Source: Mesorhizobium sp. B4-1-3
GTDB taxonomy: Bacteria; Pseudomonadota; Alphaproteobacteria; Rhizobiales; Rhizobiaceae
Direction: 5' to 3'
NCBI RefSeq assembly: GCF_006439355.1
Contig: NZ_VFTG01000017.1
Location: 62,001-126,000, forward strand
DNA length: 64,000 nucleotides
The stretch's first letter is position 1. Every line of letters begins with the position of its first letter. Of the stretch, positions 1 through 8,571 are shown piece after piece. The notes under the pieces were generated by a model. It was given only the letters and a program-made list of their open reading frames with translations, ran no database searches and was not told the DNA's origin. The position numbers and the translations under genes are program-made.

Positions 1-1
1 C

Positions 2-445
2 CGCGGCCGCATCCAGCAGGTCGGGCAACCGCTGGAGCTCTACGATCGGCCGGCCAACAAATTCGTCGCCGGCTTCATCGGCTCGCCGTCCATGAGTTTT
101 GTTTCCGGCGCGCTGAAGACGGCCGGCGCCAAGTCCTGGTTCGAGACCAGCGGAGGCGGCCGGCTGGCGCTCTCGGGCAAGGCAACTCCCGGCAGCGAGA
201 CGGTCGAGGCCGGCATCCGGCCCGAGCACTTCGTCGTCGGCGCCGGTGACGATGCCCTCGCCATCAAGGTCAATGTCGTCGAGCCGACCGGTTCGGAAAC
301 CCATGTGTACGGTTCGGTCGGCGACGACACGGTGCGCGCGGTGTTCCGCGACCGGCTGCAGGTCAAGCCAGGCGACCGGCTGCCGGTGAGCGTCGATCCG
401 CGCAACATCCACCTCTTCGACAAGGCGACCGGCCTGCCGCTGTGA
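2..445 (+). CDS. ABC transporter ATP-binding protein, C-terminal part (MalK/UgpC type)
   Basis: The reading frame is open from the window edge and ends in TGA at 443-445; the ATPase domain lies upstream of the window. The visible N-terminal part carries the typical end of a sugar-importer ATPase (GRIQQVGQPLELYDRPANKF, then FIGSPSMSF). It is followed by a TOBE/OB-fold regulatory tail containing GIRPEHF and ending HLFDKATGLPL. Such proteins energise uptake of sugars or glycerol-3-phosphate at the inner membrane. The RpiR regulator starts only seven bases downstream, which suggests co-transcription and control of a sugar or amino-sugar importer. The substrate cannot be told from this fragment. 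Confidence 0.92.
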   Translation, partial: RGRIQQVGQPLELYDRPANKFVAGFIGSPSMSFVSGALKTAGAKSWFETSGGGRLALSGKATPGSETVEAGIRPEHFVVGAGDDALAIKVNVVEPTGSETHVYGSVGDDTVRAVFRDRLQVKPGDRLPVSVDPRNIHLFDKATGLPL

Positions 446-452
446 GAAGACG

Positions 453-1334
453 ATGAAGAGCCCGGCCGACATCATCACCCGCCTGCAATTGATGTCGCAG
501 GACGGCACCAAGTCGGACCGCCGGCTGGCCGGGCTGGTGCTTTCCGATCTCGATTTCGCCTCCAAGGCGGCGATCTCCGAGATCGCCGCGCGTGTCGGCG
601 TCAGCGAGCCGACGGTCACCCGCTTCTGCCGCAATCTCGGCTGCGAGGGCCTGCGCGATTTCAAGTTCTACCTCGCCCAGGCGATCGCCATCGGCGGCCA
701 GTATCTGTCGCCGGAGCCGCTCAGCCGCGACGCGCGCGAGCAGCGCATCGCCTCGGCCATTACCGAGGCGGCGATCGCCGCCATCCAGCGCGCCAGCGAG
801 AATCTCGATATGACGACGCTGATGGACGTCGCCGCCCGCATTGCAAGCTCCGGCAATGTGCTTTGCATCGGCTCCGGCGGTATTTCCTCGATGATGGCGG
901 CCGAGATGCAGAACCGGTTGTTCCGGCTCGGACTTTCGGCGCTTGCCCAGACCGACGGCCAGCTACAGCGCATGTATGCCGCCGTCGCTACGCCGGAGAC
1001 GACGCTGCTTGCCTTCTCCGTCTCGGGCTATGCGCGCTCGGTGATCGAGGCGGTCGAGGTCGCGCAGCAATATGGCGCCGCCACCGTCGCCATCACCGCG
1101 CCCGATTCGGCCCTGGCCAAGGTCGCCGATACGGTGATCTTCCTGCAGCCGGTCGAGGATGGCAACATCTACAAGCCGACCTCGTCGCGCTACGCGCTTC
1201 TGGCCATCGTCGACATGATCGCCACCACGGTGGCGGAATCGCGCGGGCCGAAAGTGCTGGAGAACCTGCGTCGCATCAAGCAGAGCGTGAACACGCTCAA
1301 GGTCGACGATCCGAAGCTGCCGCTGGGGGATTGA
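453..1334 (+). CDS. RpiR/MurR-family transcriptional regulator (HTH + SIS)
   Basis: 293 residues. The N-terminal part is an HTH_6 domain with a recognition region near residues 40-63 (ISEIAARVGVSEPTVTRFCR). A sugar isomerase (SIS) domain follows from about residue 125 (CIGSGGISSMMAAE, then FSVSGYARSVIEA), which normally senses a phosphosugar. The ATG follows the stop of the ABC ATPase by seven bases, with GAGAAG as a weak ribosome site. The position directly after a sugar-importer ATPase suggests a local regulator of that operon, though which genes it controls is inference. It is convergent with the yggU gene, with three bases between the stops. Confidence 0.93.
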   Translation: MKSPADIITRLQLMSQDGTKSDRRLAGLVLSDLDFASKAAISEIAARVGVSEPTVTRFCRNLGCEGLRDFKFYLAQAIAIGGQYLSPEPLSRDAREQRIASAITEAAIAAIQRASENLDMTTLMDVAARIASSGNVLCIGSGGISSMMAAEMQNRLFRLGLSALAQTDGQLQRMYAAVATPETTLLAFSVSGYARSVIEAVEVAQQYGAATVAITAPDSALAKVADTVIFLQPVEDGNIYKPTSSRYALLAIVDMIATTVAESRGPKVLENLRRIKQSVNTLKVDDPKLPLGD

Positions 1335-1337
1335 AGG

Positions 1338-1649
1338 CTACTTGGAAAGAACCGCGACGCTCTTCGCCAGCGCGGTCGGCTCACCCACCACCCGCAATGT
1401 CTTCAGCCGCGCCGATCCGCCGGCGACCACCGAAACGGCCGACACCGGCACACCCAGCGCCTTGGCCAGCATCCGTTCCAACGCCGTATTGGCGGCGCCG
1501 TTCTCCGGCACGGCGCGCACGCGCGCCTTGAGATGGCTACGTCCGTCGGCGGCGGTCTCGACCTCGTCGATACCGTCAACCGCGGCTTTCGGCGTCAGTC
1601 GTATGAAGAGCTCGATGCCGTTCTCGCGCGGCCGAAACGGCGCGCTCAT
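1338..1649 (-). CDS. DUF167 / YggU family protein
   Basis: 103 residues starting MSAPFRPREN. It has the short alpha/beta fold signature of the family: LFIRLTPKAAVDGID, then LKARVRAVPENGAANTALER and the final LRVVGEP strand. The function is unknown. The frame continues upstream of this ATG, but only as the alternative frame of the preceding gene. The chosen ATG overlaps the TGA of yggT as TGATG, which indicates translational coupling. YggT-YggU pairing is common in proteobacteria and supports the call. Confidence 0.9.
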   Translation of the reverse strand: MSAPFRPRENGIELFIRLTPKAAVDGIDEVETAADGRSHLKARVRAVPENGAANTALERMLAKALGVPVSAVSVVAGGSARLKTLRVVGEPTALAKSVAVLSK

Positions 1650-1948
1650 CAGCCGCCGGCCACCACCCAGGACCAGACGGTGGTGACCAGGAACTGCCGG
1701 ATGAAGAAGATGATCAGAAGCAGGATGATCGGCGAAATGTCGATGCCGCCGAGATCGGGCATGAAGCGGCGAATCGGGCGCAGCGCCGGCTCCGTCAGCC
1801 GATAGAGCATATTGCCGACGGAACCGACGAACTGGTTGCGCGAGTTGACGACATTGAAGGCATAGAGCCAGGAAAAGATCGCCGAGGCGATGATGATCCA
1901 CCAGTAGATATCAAGCGCCATGACGATGGTCTGAATAAGGGCGATCAT
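1649..1948 (-). CDS. YggT family integral membrane protein
   Basis: 99 residues starting MIALIQTIVMALDIYWWIII. Two hydrophobic segments (about residues 3-25 and 68-92) flank the family motif LYRLTEPALRPIRRFMPDLGGIDISP. YggT proteins sit in the inner membrane and have been linked to osmotic tolerance or division-site processes in other bacteria; the molecular role is not established. The open frame extends upstream through the tandem repeat at 1984-2087, but that extension is repeat-derived and has no family similarity, so the ATG at 1948 is preferred. It is translationally coupled to yggU. Confidence 0.9.
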   Translation of the reverse strand: MIALIQTIVMALDIYWWIIIASAIFSWLYAFNVVNSRNQFVGSVGNMLYRLTEPALRPIRRFMPDLGGIDISPIILLLIIFFIRQFLVTTVWSWVVAGG

Positions 1949-1983
1949 GCCGGTCTCCAAATTGTCGCCGACATGTAGCCATT

Positions 1984-2087
1984 GCTTGGCGAGCGGGCAA
2001 GGCCCGCGGGCTTGGCGAGCGGGCAAGGCCCGCGGGCTTGGCGAGCGGGCAAGGCCCGCGGGCTTGGCGAGCGGGCAAGGCCCGCCC
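1984..2087. repeat. 26-bp tandem repeat, four copies
   Basis: Four head-to-tail units begin at 1984, 2010, 2036 and 2062. The first three are identical, and the last differs only at its end. Each unit contains the inverted repeat GCGGGCAAGGCCCGC, so the array can fold into a row of identical hairpins on either strand. It lies between yggT (leftward) and tRNA-Ala (rightward). Because 26 is not a multiple of three, spurious frames run through it. It is an excellent candidate for copy-number variation between strains. Confidence 0.97.
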
Positions 2088-2166
2088 GGCCACGGCGCAT
2101 GTACCAGGCCATCGTTTCGCCTTGACATGAAACGGCCGCGACCGATACAAGCCCATCCGCTGGAAC

Positions 2167-2242
2167 GGGGCTGTAGCTCAGCTGGGAGAGCGCATCGTTC
2201 GCAATGATGAGGTCAGGGGTTCGATCCCCCTCAGCTCCACCA
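2167..2242 (+). tRNA. tRNA-Ala (anticodon CGC)
   Basis: A complete 76-nt cloverleaf with encoded CCA. The acceptor stem GGGGCTG pairs with CAGCTCC and includes the G3:U70 wobble pair that specifies alanine. The D stem is GCTC/GAGC. The anticodon stem CATCG/TGATG closes the loop TTCGCAA, giving anticodon CGC, which reads the GCG codon. The T arm AGGGG-TTCGATC-CCCCT is canonical. It stands alone, in the spacer between the tandem repeat and a small exported protein gene. Confidence 0.98.
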
Positions 2243-2404
2243 GCCAGCACAGGCTTTAGCCCTCCTCGCTCGCCATTTCGTGACCGCCGGATTTCGGGCC
2301 GCCGCTTGGAACCAATGGCGGGGCAAGACGGTTCAACTATACTTTTGAAGCTGATTATGTCCCGGCCGGCTGGGTAAGCGGCGATGTGCGAGGAGGTCCC
2401 CATC

Positions 2405-2848
2405 ATGCAGATTTCGTCCAAATTCCGTTCCGTCGCGGTCGCGGCAATCGCCGCCGTCGGCGTGAGCGTTGCCAGCGCCGCACATGCCGACAGCGGCACG
2501 ATCCGCTTCTCCGTCTACAAGGCGGCCTTCTTCATCGGCGGCTCCGGTGGCGAGGGCACGCTGACCTTCCACGGCAAACGCTATCCGATCTCGATCGGTG
2601 GCATCTCGGGCGGCTTCGCCTTCGGCGCGTCCAAGACCTATTTCCAGGGCAGGGTGCGCCACATCCGCCGCGCCAGCGATGTGACGGGCGTCTATGGCGC
2701 GGCCGGCGGCGGCGGCGCGCTGGGCAGAGGCGCACAGGTGATCGTCATGACCAATGACAAGGGCGCCCAGCTCGAGCTCACCGGCCGGCAGGTCGGCCTG
2801 CAGGTCAACGCCGATCTCAGCGGAATGAGCATCGCACTGAAGCGGTAG
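2405..2848 (+). CDS. Small exported protein of unknown function
   Basis: 147 residues from the ATG at 2405, chosen because AGGAGG lies eight bases upstream; an in-frame ATG 21 bases earlier would put that site inside the gene. A Sec signal peptide (MQISSKFRSVAVAAIAAVGV and on to SAAHA) is predicted to be cut near residue 28. The mature part is glycine-rich, with beta-strand-like stretches such as GTLTFHGKRYPISIGGISGG and a GAAGGGGALGRGAQ loop. This is reminiscent of periplasmic or outer-membrane-associated DUF families in alphaproteobacteria, but I cannot name the family with confidence. It appears to be transcribed on its own. Confidence 0.8.
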   Translation: MQISSKFRSVAVAAIAAVGVSVASAAHADSGTIRFSVYKAAFFIGGSGGEGTLTFHGKRYPISIGGISGGFAFGASKTYFQGRVRHIRRASDVTGVYGAAGGGGALGRGAQVIVMTNDKGAQLELTGRQVGLQVNADLSGMSIALKR

Positions 2849-2975
2849 AAGTCTCCCGCTCTTCGCGGATGGCCGGCAAGGCGCCGCCTGGGGCGTCGAA
2901 TGCCGGCCACTGGAGGCCTGAGGCACGCAGGCCGGCTGCTTGGCACGCGAAGGGCTGGTCTCGGGGCAAGGGGTC

Positions 2976-3311
2976 TCAATCGTCCCAATCATCCCAATTG
3001 TCTTCGTCCGGCGGCGGGTAGTCGGGAACGACGCGGATAATCGGCCGTGCACGCTGATAGCGCCAGTAATCCTCGTCCGGTAGCTGACGCTCATAGGTGC
3101 GGTAAGCGGGCCGGTAGTGGTGGTGGCGCTTCCAGTATTTGTGCTTCTTGTGCGGCCGTACGCAGTAGCCGTCATCGGTCAGATAGGCGCATGTGACATG
3201 CGCTTCCTGCATCAGGCCATCTCTGGCCGGCACGCCGATCACCGGCGCCGCATGGACCGCTGGCATGACCGCCAGCATGGTCCCGGCAAGGGCAAGAACA
3301 GACAACTTCAT
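2976..3311 (-). CDS. Small exported His/Tyr/Asp-rich protein
   Basis: 111 residues starting MKLSVLALAGTMLAVMPAVH. The signal peptide ends at about AVHA-AP. The ATG at 3311 has a GGAG six bases upstream; the frame is open further upstream but without coding character. The mature part has two cysteines (VTCAYLTDDGYCVRP), a basic and aromatic block (HKKHKYWKRHHHYR) and an acidic end (PPPDEDNWDDWDD). The composition suggests a metal- or envelope-interacting periplasmic protein, but I recognise no family and assign no function. Confidence 0.75.
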   Translation of the reverse strand: MKLSVLALAGTMLAVMPAVHAAPVIGVPARDGLMQEAHVTCAYLTDDGYCVRPHKKHKYWKRHHHYRPAYRTYERQLPDEDYWRYQRARPIIRVVPDYPPPDEDNWDDWDD

Positions 3312-3419
3312 CGGCCTCTCCAACGTCTCCAGAGTGAGGCCGGAAGAACGTCCTGATTGGGGACGATTTGCGGCGGCCGAGATCACTTTGATTTGCGGCC
3401 GCACATATGAGCGTTAGAT

Positions 3420-3570
3420 GATGTATCGAACCGGCATGGCCGAGGCCGCGTTTGCATTGCCAGACGGCGTGCAGCGGAGCAGAATTCTGCACCGCAGCAA
3501 TGCTTCGAAGTCACGGAATTGGATGGTCTGCGCCGCGTCGCTTCGCTCCTTGCTCCGCCATAAAATGACG
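3420..3570. repeat. Dispersed intergenic repeat, family D, copy 1 (minus orientation)
   Basis: Read on the minus strand, this spacer begins TATGGCGGAGCAAGGAGCG, continues AAGCGACGCGGCGCAGACCA, and then reads TTCCGTGACTTCGAAGCATT. The same order of blocks occurs on the plus strand at 56086-56260, with scattered differences. In this copy the terminal arms that pair in copy 2 are degraded. The rest of the 355-base spacer (3312-3665) shows no convincing gene; the short frames through it follow the repeat. Confidence 0.8.
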
Positions 3571-3643
3571 AGGTTGAGGCGGCTTCGACCAATCCCCGGG
3601 GAAATGAACGGAAAATACTGCACCAAGACAAAGCGGTAACTTT

Positions 3644-3662
3644 TCAAAATCCCTGCGAGGGA
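3644..3662 (-). terminator. Intrinsic terminator of the AsmA gene
   Basis: On the minus strand, directly after the AsmA stop codon, the sequence folds TCCCT-CGC-AGGGA and runs into TTTTGA. The same hairpin with a slightly different loop follows the HAD phosphatase gene at 56355-56375. A five-pair stem plus a short U run is a modest but recognisable intrinsic terminator. Confidence 0.6.
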
Positions 3663-3665
3663 GAA

Positions 3666-6600
3666 CTAATTAGCCAGCTGGTCGAGAAGCGTGTCGATTT
3701 CCCCTTTCTTTGGCGCTTCGGGCGAAGCAGGGGCGGCCTGCGGGTCGGCGGAAGCGGGTTCGGCCGCCGGCGCGGTGGTCTCTGCTTCGGCCTCGCCGCC
3801 GGCGTTCGAACCTGGCGGCGGCGCCGCATTCTCCGTATTGCCGGTGTCCGGCGCCACGGCAGGTTCCGGAGCGGGGGGCGGGGCTTTGGGCCGGGGCGCG
3901 GCGTTGCCCAGAAGATCGCCGATCAGATCCGCCGCGCCCTTGCCGGATCCGTTCGAGCCGGTTTGGCCCGGGATCAGCTTGTCGAGTTTGAGTTTTCCGG
4001 TCGGCAGCCCGAGGCGGCTCAACATGTCCAGCGCGCCCTGCGGGTCTTTGGCCAATGCGCTCAGGTCCGGATAGGCCCGGGGCGCGAACAGCGGGCCTTG
4101 GACCACGACCGGCACCCCGATGCCGTTCACGGCGACGTCGCCTCCCTGACCGGCAAGCGAGGCGACGACGCGGGGGTTGAAACGGATGTCGAGCGTCTGG
4201 TCGGCGAGGTCTATCCTGCCCGAGCCGTCCATTCGCACCAGCGGACCCAGCAGGCTGATATCCGTCGTCTGCGCGACGCCGTTCTCGATCGCGAATGAGG
4301 CGCCGAGCTCGCTGAACGTCGTCTTCTTGGTCTGATCCTGCTTGAAACCACCGGCGAGCAGTCCGACCAAATTGTTGTAGACCTCCGCAATGTCGATGCC
4401 GTGGAAGGCGCCGTCGCTGAATTTCGCCGCCGCCTTGCCGCCGAGGGATCGGGCAAGCGATTTCGTGGTCCTTCCCGCGCCTGAAACCGCGACCGTCGCG
4501 TTAAGCGTGCCTTCGATGCGGTCGAAATCCGCCGCATCACGGAGCAAGGACGCCGCGGCCGCCCCGGCGATCGCCGTGTTCAGATCCAGGGATGCGGCGT
4601 CGCCGGAGCCGTCGGCCGTCATCTCCGCGGCAATCGTGCCGCCGTAGAAGGGGCTTTGCGGCACGTTCAGGTGGGCCTTCCCATCCGCCACCGTCAGCGT
4701 GGTCGCCACCGGCCCGGCAAAGACTTTTCCATAGCCGAGCTTGTCGGCCTGGATATCCACCTTGGCGTCAATTCCCTTGAGGAAGGAGAGATCGATCGGC
4801 GCGTCGGCTGCCGCGCCTGGTTTCTGCTTGCCGCCGGCGGTGGCTCCGCCGCTGCCGGCGAGCGCCGCAAAGTCAAGCTTCGCGAAATTGAGCGACGTCC
4901 GGATCGTGAGGGGCTGTCCCAGCTTCACCGAGCCTTGCCCGGACGCCTTGACGCCGTTCAAAGCAATGGCTGCCTTCTGGAAGGAGAATTGTTTCGGACC
5001 GGCGTCGACATCGCCCTTGAAGGCAAAGTCCTGCAGACTGCGGGCAGCGCCTTGCCCCAACCATTGCATCAGCCTGTCGACCGAGGGCGACGTGGCCGAG
5101 ACTTGGCCCTTGAACGTGCCGCCGCCTCCAACAGTGCCGCTTATGCTGCCTTCGAGGTATTTGGAGGAGACCGAAAGGCTGACCGGCCCGGACGCATCCG
5201 CAACGGAACCGCCGGCCAGAAAGGATGCGGGGGCGACCTGGGACTTGAACGTCACGGCCTGTCCCCGCCAGGCGAGCTTGCCCGTCACATCGACCGGCTT
5301 GCCGATATCGCGAACCTTCGCGTCAACAGTGAGCCCGGTGATGTCGTTGGCCGTTTGGTTCTCGGCAAGTGCTGCAAGTGTAAGTTTGCCCTCGCGAATC
5401 CCGACCGTTCCCTGCAGATTGGCGCTGCTCAGTATGCGCTTCGCGGTGAGTCCGCGAAACGCGAACCCCATATCGGCGGTCAGCTTTCCGGACAACGGCA
5501 CAGATTGTCCGGCAAGCTTCGCCAGGGAACCGATGTCTAGCCCTGAACTCGCAATATTGCCCCGTATGGTCGGAGATGCTTCACCGACAATCGTCGAGGC
5601 TGTCGCTGTGAGGTTTCCCGCATCGAGGCCGAAGTGCTCCAGCTTTGCCTCGAGATGTCCATCATGCAGCGTTGCGGCGAGCTGTACGTCGGAAGCCCGT
5701 ACCTTGCCGCCGACCAATTCATCGATCGCAACGCTGATGTCTGCGTCGAAGGCGGACAGCATCGCGAGGTCGGGCTCGCCGGAGCCGGCCGAAGCCTTGC
5801 CCGCACTGGAACCGTCCTTTCCCATATCGCTCAAGGCGTCGATATCGACGCGCTTCGCCGCCAGGTCGGCGAAGAAGCGGTGCCGCGCGCCGGGCTGAAA
5901 GAGCGCGTCCATCTGGAAGCTCTGGTCGCCGATATCGAACTTTCCGCCCCTGATCTGATAGCTGCCGTTGCCGTTGAGCTGGATCTCGCCGCTCGCCTCC
6001 AAGGAAGAGAACTTGGGAACCGGCGCCGGGTCCAACCACGCCTCGACGGCGATCTGGGCCGGCTGCCGCTTCAGGATTGGCCTCAAGGCGGAAAGGCTGC
6101 CGCTCATTTCAACGCGGCGGCCGCCGCTGGTGCCTGCCAATGAAAACGAGACCTCCCGGTCGAGGTCCGGAACTCTCAGATCGGCGTCGATCGTCGTCAC
6201 CTTAGCGGCACTGCCGGTCGAGCCGCCCGAGGCAAGGGTGCCGTTCGTTATCGTCACTTGGTTGATCGCCAGCCGCTCGAGCGTGTCGACAACCGCCGCG
6301 AACGGATCGGCCTGAACCTCCTTCGGTTCCGGAGCTGGCTCCGCGTTCGCCGAAGCCTTGAACGCGATTGTCGGATCCGCCAGCGCGACGGACTGAATCT
6401 CAAGCTTTTTCGACCATAGCGACGACAGCGTTATCGACGTCGAGAACCGTGGCGCAGATATCGCGATGTCGCCCGTGCCGGTCGAGAGCGAGATATCGTC
6501 CGCGACCACCGCCAATCTGGGCAGCAGCGACAGCCTGACGGGTCCGTCCAGCCGAATTGCCATTCCGGTCGCGGATGACAGTTGCCGGCTCAGTTCGGCA

Positions 6601-6695
6601 CGAACCCAGTCGGTTGAAACAAGAGCGGGCAAAAGGAAGAGCAGCCCGACGACAAGAGCAACAGCCACGGTGAGTGCAGCGACGATCTTTCTCAC
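3666..6695 (-). CDS. AsmA family protein
   Basis: 1009 residues, starting at a GTG with no strong ribosome site. One N-terminal transmembrane anchor (about residues 5-25, ALTVAVALVVGLLFLLPALV) precedes the classic AsmA opening VSTDWVRAELSRQLSSATGM. Most of the protein is repetitive beta-structure, as expected for the bridge-like AsmA/TamB superfamily, with the AsmA_2 block near residues 720-900 (DFDRIEGTLNATVAVSGAGR, then FKQDQTKKTTFSELGASFAI). The final 120 residues are a low-complexity Pro/Ala/Glu tail. Family members span the periplasm and affect lipid transport or outer-membrane homeostasis. It is transcribed leftward as a single gene and ends at a terminator hairpin. Confidence 0.9.
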   Translation of the reverse strand: MRKIVAALTVAVALVVGLLFLLPALVSTDWVRAELSRQLSSATGMAIRLDGPVRLSLLPRLAVVADDISLSTGTGDIAISAPRFSTSITLSSLWSKKLEIQSVALADPTIAFKASANAEPAPEPKEVQADPFAAVVDTLERLAINQVTITNGTLASGGSTGSAAKVTTIDADLRVPDLDREVSFSLAGTSGGRRVEMSGSLSALRPILKRQPAQIAVEAWLDPAPVPKFSSLEASGEIQLNGNGSYQIRGGKFDIGDQSFQMDALFQPGARHRFFADLAAKRVDIDALSDMGKDGSSAGKASAGSGEPDLAMLSAFDADISVAIDELVGGKVRASDVQLAATLHDGHLEAKLEHFGLDAGNLTATASTIVGEASPTIRGNIASSGLDIGSLAKLAGQSVPLSGKLTADMGFAFRGLTAKRILSSANLQGTVGIREGKLTLAALAENQTANDITGLTVDAKVRDIGKPVDVTGKLAWRGQAVTFKSQVAPASFLAGGSVADASGPVSLSVSSKYLEGSISGTVGGGGTFKGQVSATSPSVDRLMQWLGQGAARSLQDFAFKGDVDAGPKQFSFQKAAIALNGVKASGQGSVKLGQPLTIRTSLNFAKLDFAALAGSGGATAGGKQKPGAAADAPIDLSFLKGIDAKVDIQADKLGYGKVFAGPVATTLTVADGKAHLNVPQSPFYGGTIAAEMTADGSGDAASLDLNTAIAGAAAASLLRDAADFDRIEGTLNATVAVSGAGRTTKSLARSLGGKAAAKFSDGAFHGIDIAEVYNNLVGLLAGGFKQDQTKKTTFSELGASFAIENGVAQTTDISLLGPLVRMDGSGRIDLADQTLDIRFNPRVVASLAGQGGDVAVNGIGVPVVVQGPLFAPRAYPDLSALAKDPQGALDMLSRLGLPTGKLKLDKLIPGQTGSNGSGKGAADLIGDLLGNAAPRPKAPPPAPEPAVAPDTGNTENAAPPPGSNAGGEAEAETTAPAAEPASADPQAAPASPEAPKKGEIDTLLDQLAN

Positions 6696-7086
6696 ATCGA
6701 CCAGCCAAAACGATCCGAAGAATCAGTATCGTCAAACATACATGCTTCCGCCGCCAGACTGAATCCTGCCGAAACATGGGCCTCGCGCTGGACGAATTTC
6801 GGACTATTCCAAGGGGCCCGTCGGCTCTTTCGCCGAGGGCCATCCAGGCGCACAACAATGCCAAGGTCAGAAACCTGATGGAGGCGCCGCCCGAAGCCCG
6901 CAGAGACATGGGCCGGCATGTTTCGCCCGACGCCTCCGAAAAGGAACCCGGCGCCATTCACCCCGGAGGGCGCTGACACGAACGGAGTCTTGGAGCGGCC
7001 TTGTCCACTCACCTGGAGACTGGTGCCGCCTTGTGATTGCGTGATTGCGTTGGGTGCACAGGCCACACAGGAGTCTATCGATGCGC
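6696..7086. other. 391-base spacer without a convincing gene
   Basis: This stretch lies between the multicopper oxidase stop and the AsmA start, both on the minus strand, and should contain the AsmA promoter. A minus-strand frame from about 6957 includes a hydrophobic, signal-like stretch (FLTLALLCAWMALG) but then runs into AsmA coding sequence in another frame. It has no good ribosome site, so I do not call it. No repeat family seen elsewhere in the window occurs here. Confidence 0.5.
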
Positions 7087-8481
7087 TCACACCACCCGCA
7101 GATAGCTCGTCATGCCGGTCTTCTGGTGCTCGATGATGTGGCAATGCAGCAGCCAGTCGCCGGGATTGTCGGCGACGAAGCCGAGTTGCACCTTCTCGTC
7201 GGGCTGGATCAGATAGGTGTCGGAGATAAGCGGCTGCACTGCCCTGGTCGATGACGACAGCACCTTGAAGCTCATGCCGTGCAAATGGATCGGGTGTGCA
7301 TGCGGGGTCAGGTTCTCCATGTCGATGACATAGCTCTGGCCGAGCTTCAGTTCGGCGAGCGGCGCCGTCGGGTCCGGCGTGTCGCCCGGCCACGGCACCT
7401 TGTTGATCGCCCAGAAGCTGTAGCCGAGCGAGCCGCAAATGCCGTCGGCCGTAACGTTTTCCGCCGTGGCGCTCAGCGCCAGCGGAATGTGCTTGGCGCT
7501 GGCGATATCGAGCTCCGCCACCGGATTGGCTTCGAGTGGGCCGAGATCGCGCAGATCGTGTTTGAGCGATTTGCCGACCGAGCGCAGCGTCGCCAGGACT
7601 TTCGGCTTGGTGCCCCGGACATCGCGCAGGCTGACGATCGCGCCCTCCTCGTCGGGCATGCGGATGGCAAGCTCCAGCCGCTGGCCGGGTCCCAGCTGCA
7701 AGGCATCCGGCGTAAAACGCTGCGGCACCGGATTGCCGTCGAGCGCGATGACCGTCGCCTCGGCGCCGTCGACGCGGAAGGCATAGATGCGGGTGACGTC
7801 GGTGATGGCGGCGCGTAGCCGCACCAGCCCGCCGGCCGGCGCGTCGAATTGCGGCTGGCCCTGCCAATTGGCGGTGCGCACGGTGCCGAAGGTGCCGGCC
7901 CTGGCGGCGTCGCGCGGCCTGAACGGCTCGATGAACTGGCCGTCATCGCCGAGCCGCCAGTCGCGCAGGTTGACGACCATCTCGACGTCGAAGACTGGAT
8001 CGCGCGGGTTCTCGACCACGATCACGCCGGTCAGGCCGTGACCCATCTGGATCAGCGTGTTGCAATGCGGATGGTACCAAAAGGTGCCGGCATCGGGCGG
8101 CGTGAAGGCATAGTCGAAATGGTCGCCCTGATAGACATAGGGCTGCACCAGGAACGGCACGCCGTCCATCTTGTTGGGAACGCGGATGCCATGCCAGTGG
8201 ATGGTCGTCGGATCATCGATGCCGTTGATCAGCCGCGCGGCAAACGGCTCGCCCTTCCTCATCCTGACGACCGGCGGCGGACCTGCTTCACCATAGGTCA
8301 GCACATTCTTCGTCAGCGCACCCTCCATCAGCCGCGCCTCGGTGGTGGCGGTCTTCAGGATCAGCGGTTCGGGCTTGGGCGCCGCCCAGCCGGCAAACTT
8401 GCCGGCGGCGGAGAGGCCGATACCGGCCGCGCCGGCCGCCGCGGCGCCCTGCAGGAGTTTGCGGCGTGTGACGACCGACAT
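7087..8481 (-). CDS. Multicopper oxidase (laccase-like), Tat-exported
   Basis: 464 residues. The N-terminus MSVVTRRKLLQGAAAAGAAG is a twin-arginine-like signal, consistent with export of a folded copper enzyme to the periplasm. All four copper-ligand motifs are visible: HWHG (residues 95-98), WYHPH (about 135-139), HPIHLHG (about 400) and HCHIIEH followed by Met (446-457). The His-Cys-His and axial Met point to an intact type 1 site, and the His pairs to the trinuclear cluster where oxygen is reduced to water. The substrate could be Cu(I), a phenolic compound or another metal; there is no Met-rich CueO insert. It is not obviously in an operon. Confidence 0.93.
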   Translation of the reverse strand: MSVVTRRKLLQGAAAAGAAGIGLSAAGKFAGWAAPKPEPLILKTATTEARLMEGALTKNVLTYGEAGPPPVVRMRKGEPFAARLINGIDDPTTIHWHGIRVPNKMDGVPFLVQPYVYQGDHFDYAFTPPDAGTFWYHPHCNTLIQMGHGLTGVIVVENPRDPVFDVEMVVNLRDWRLGDDGQFIEPFRPRDAARAGTFGTVRTANWQGQPQFDAPAGGLVRLRAAITDVTRIYAFRVDGAEATVIALDGNPVPQRFTPDALQLGPGQRLELAIRMPDEEGAIVSLRDVRGTKPKVLATLRSVGKSLKHDLRDLGPLEANPVAELDIASAKHIPLALSATAENVTADGICGSLGYSFWAINKVPWPGDTPDPTAPLAELKLGQSYVIDMENLTPHAHPIHLHGMSFKVLSSSTRAVQPLISDTYLIQPDEKVQLGFVADNPGDWLLHCHIIEHQKTGMTSYLRVV

Positions 8482-8571
8482 TGGAATCCCGAAAATAGAT
8501 GAGTAACTGCGTCAGGCTTTATCACCATTCGCACCGTTCCCGAAACTGACAGATCGCCGCTCCGGAGGCTG

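Noticed and set aside
6720..6957. Possible small secreted protein on the minus strand upstream of AsmA
   Set aside because: A hydrophobic signal-like stretch exists, but there is no ribosome site and the frame runs into AsmA coding sequence without a stop.
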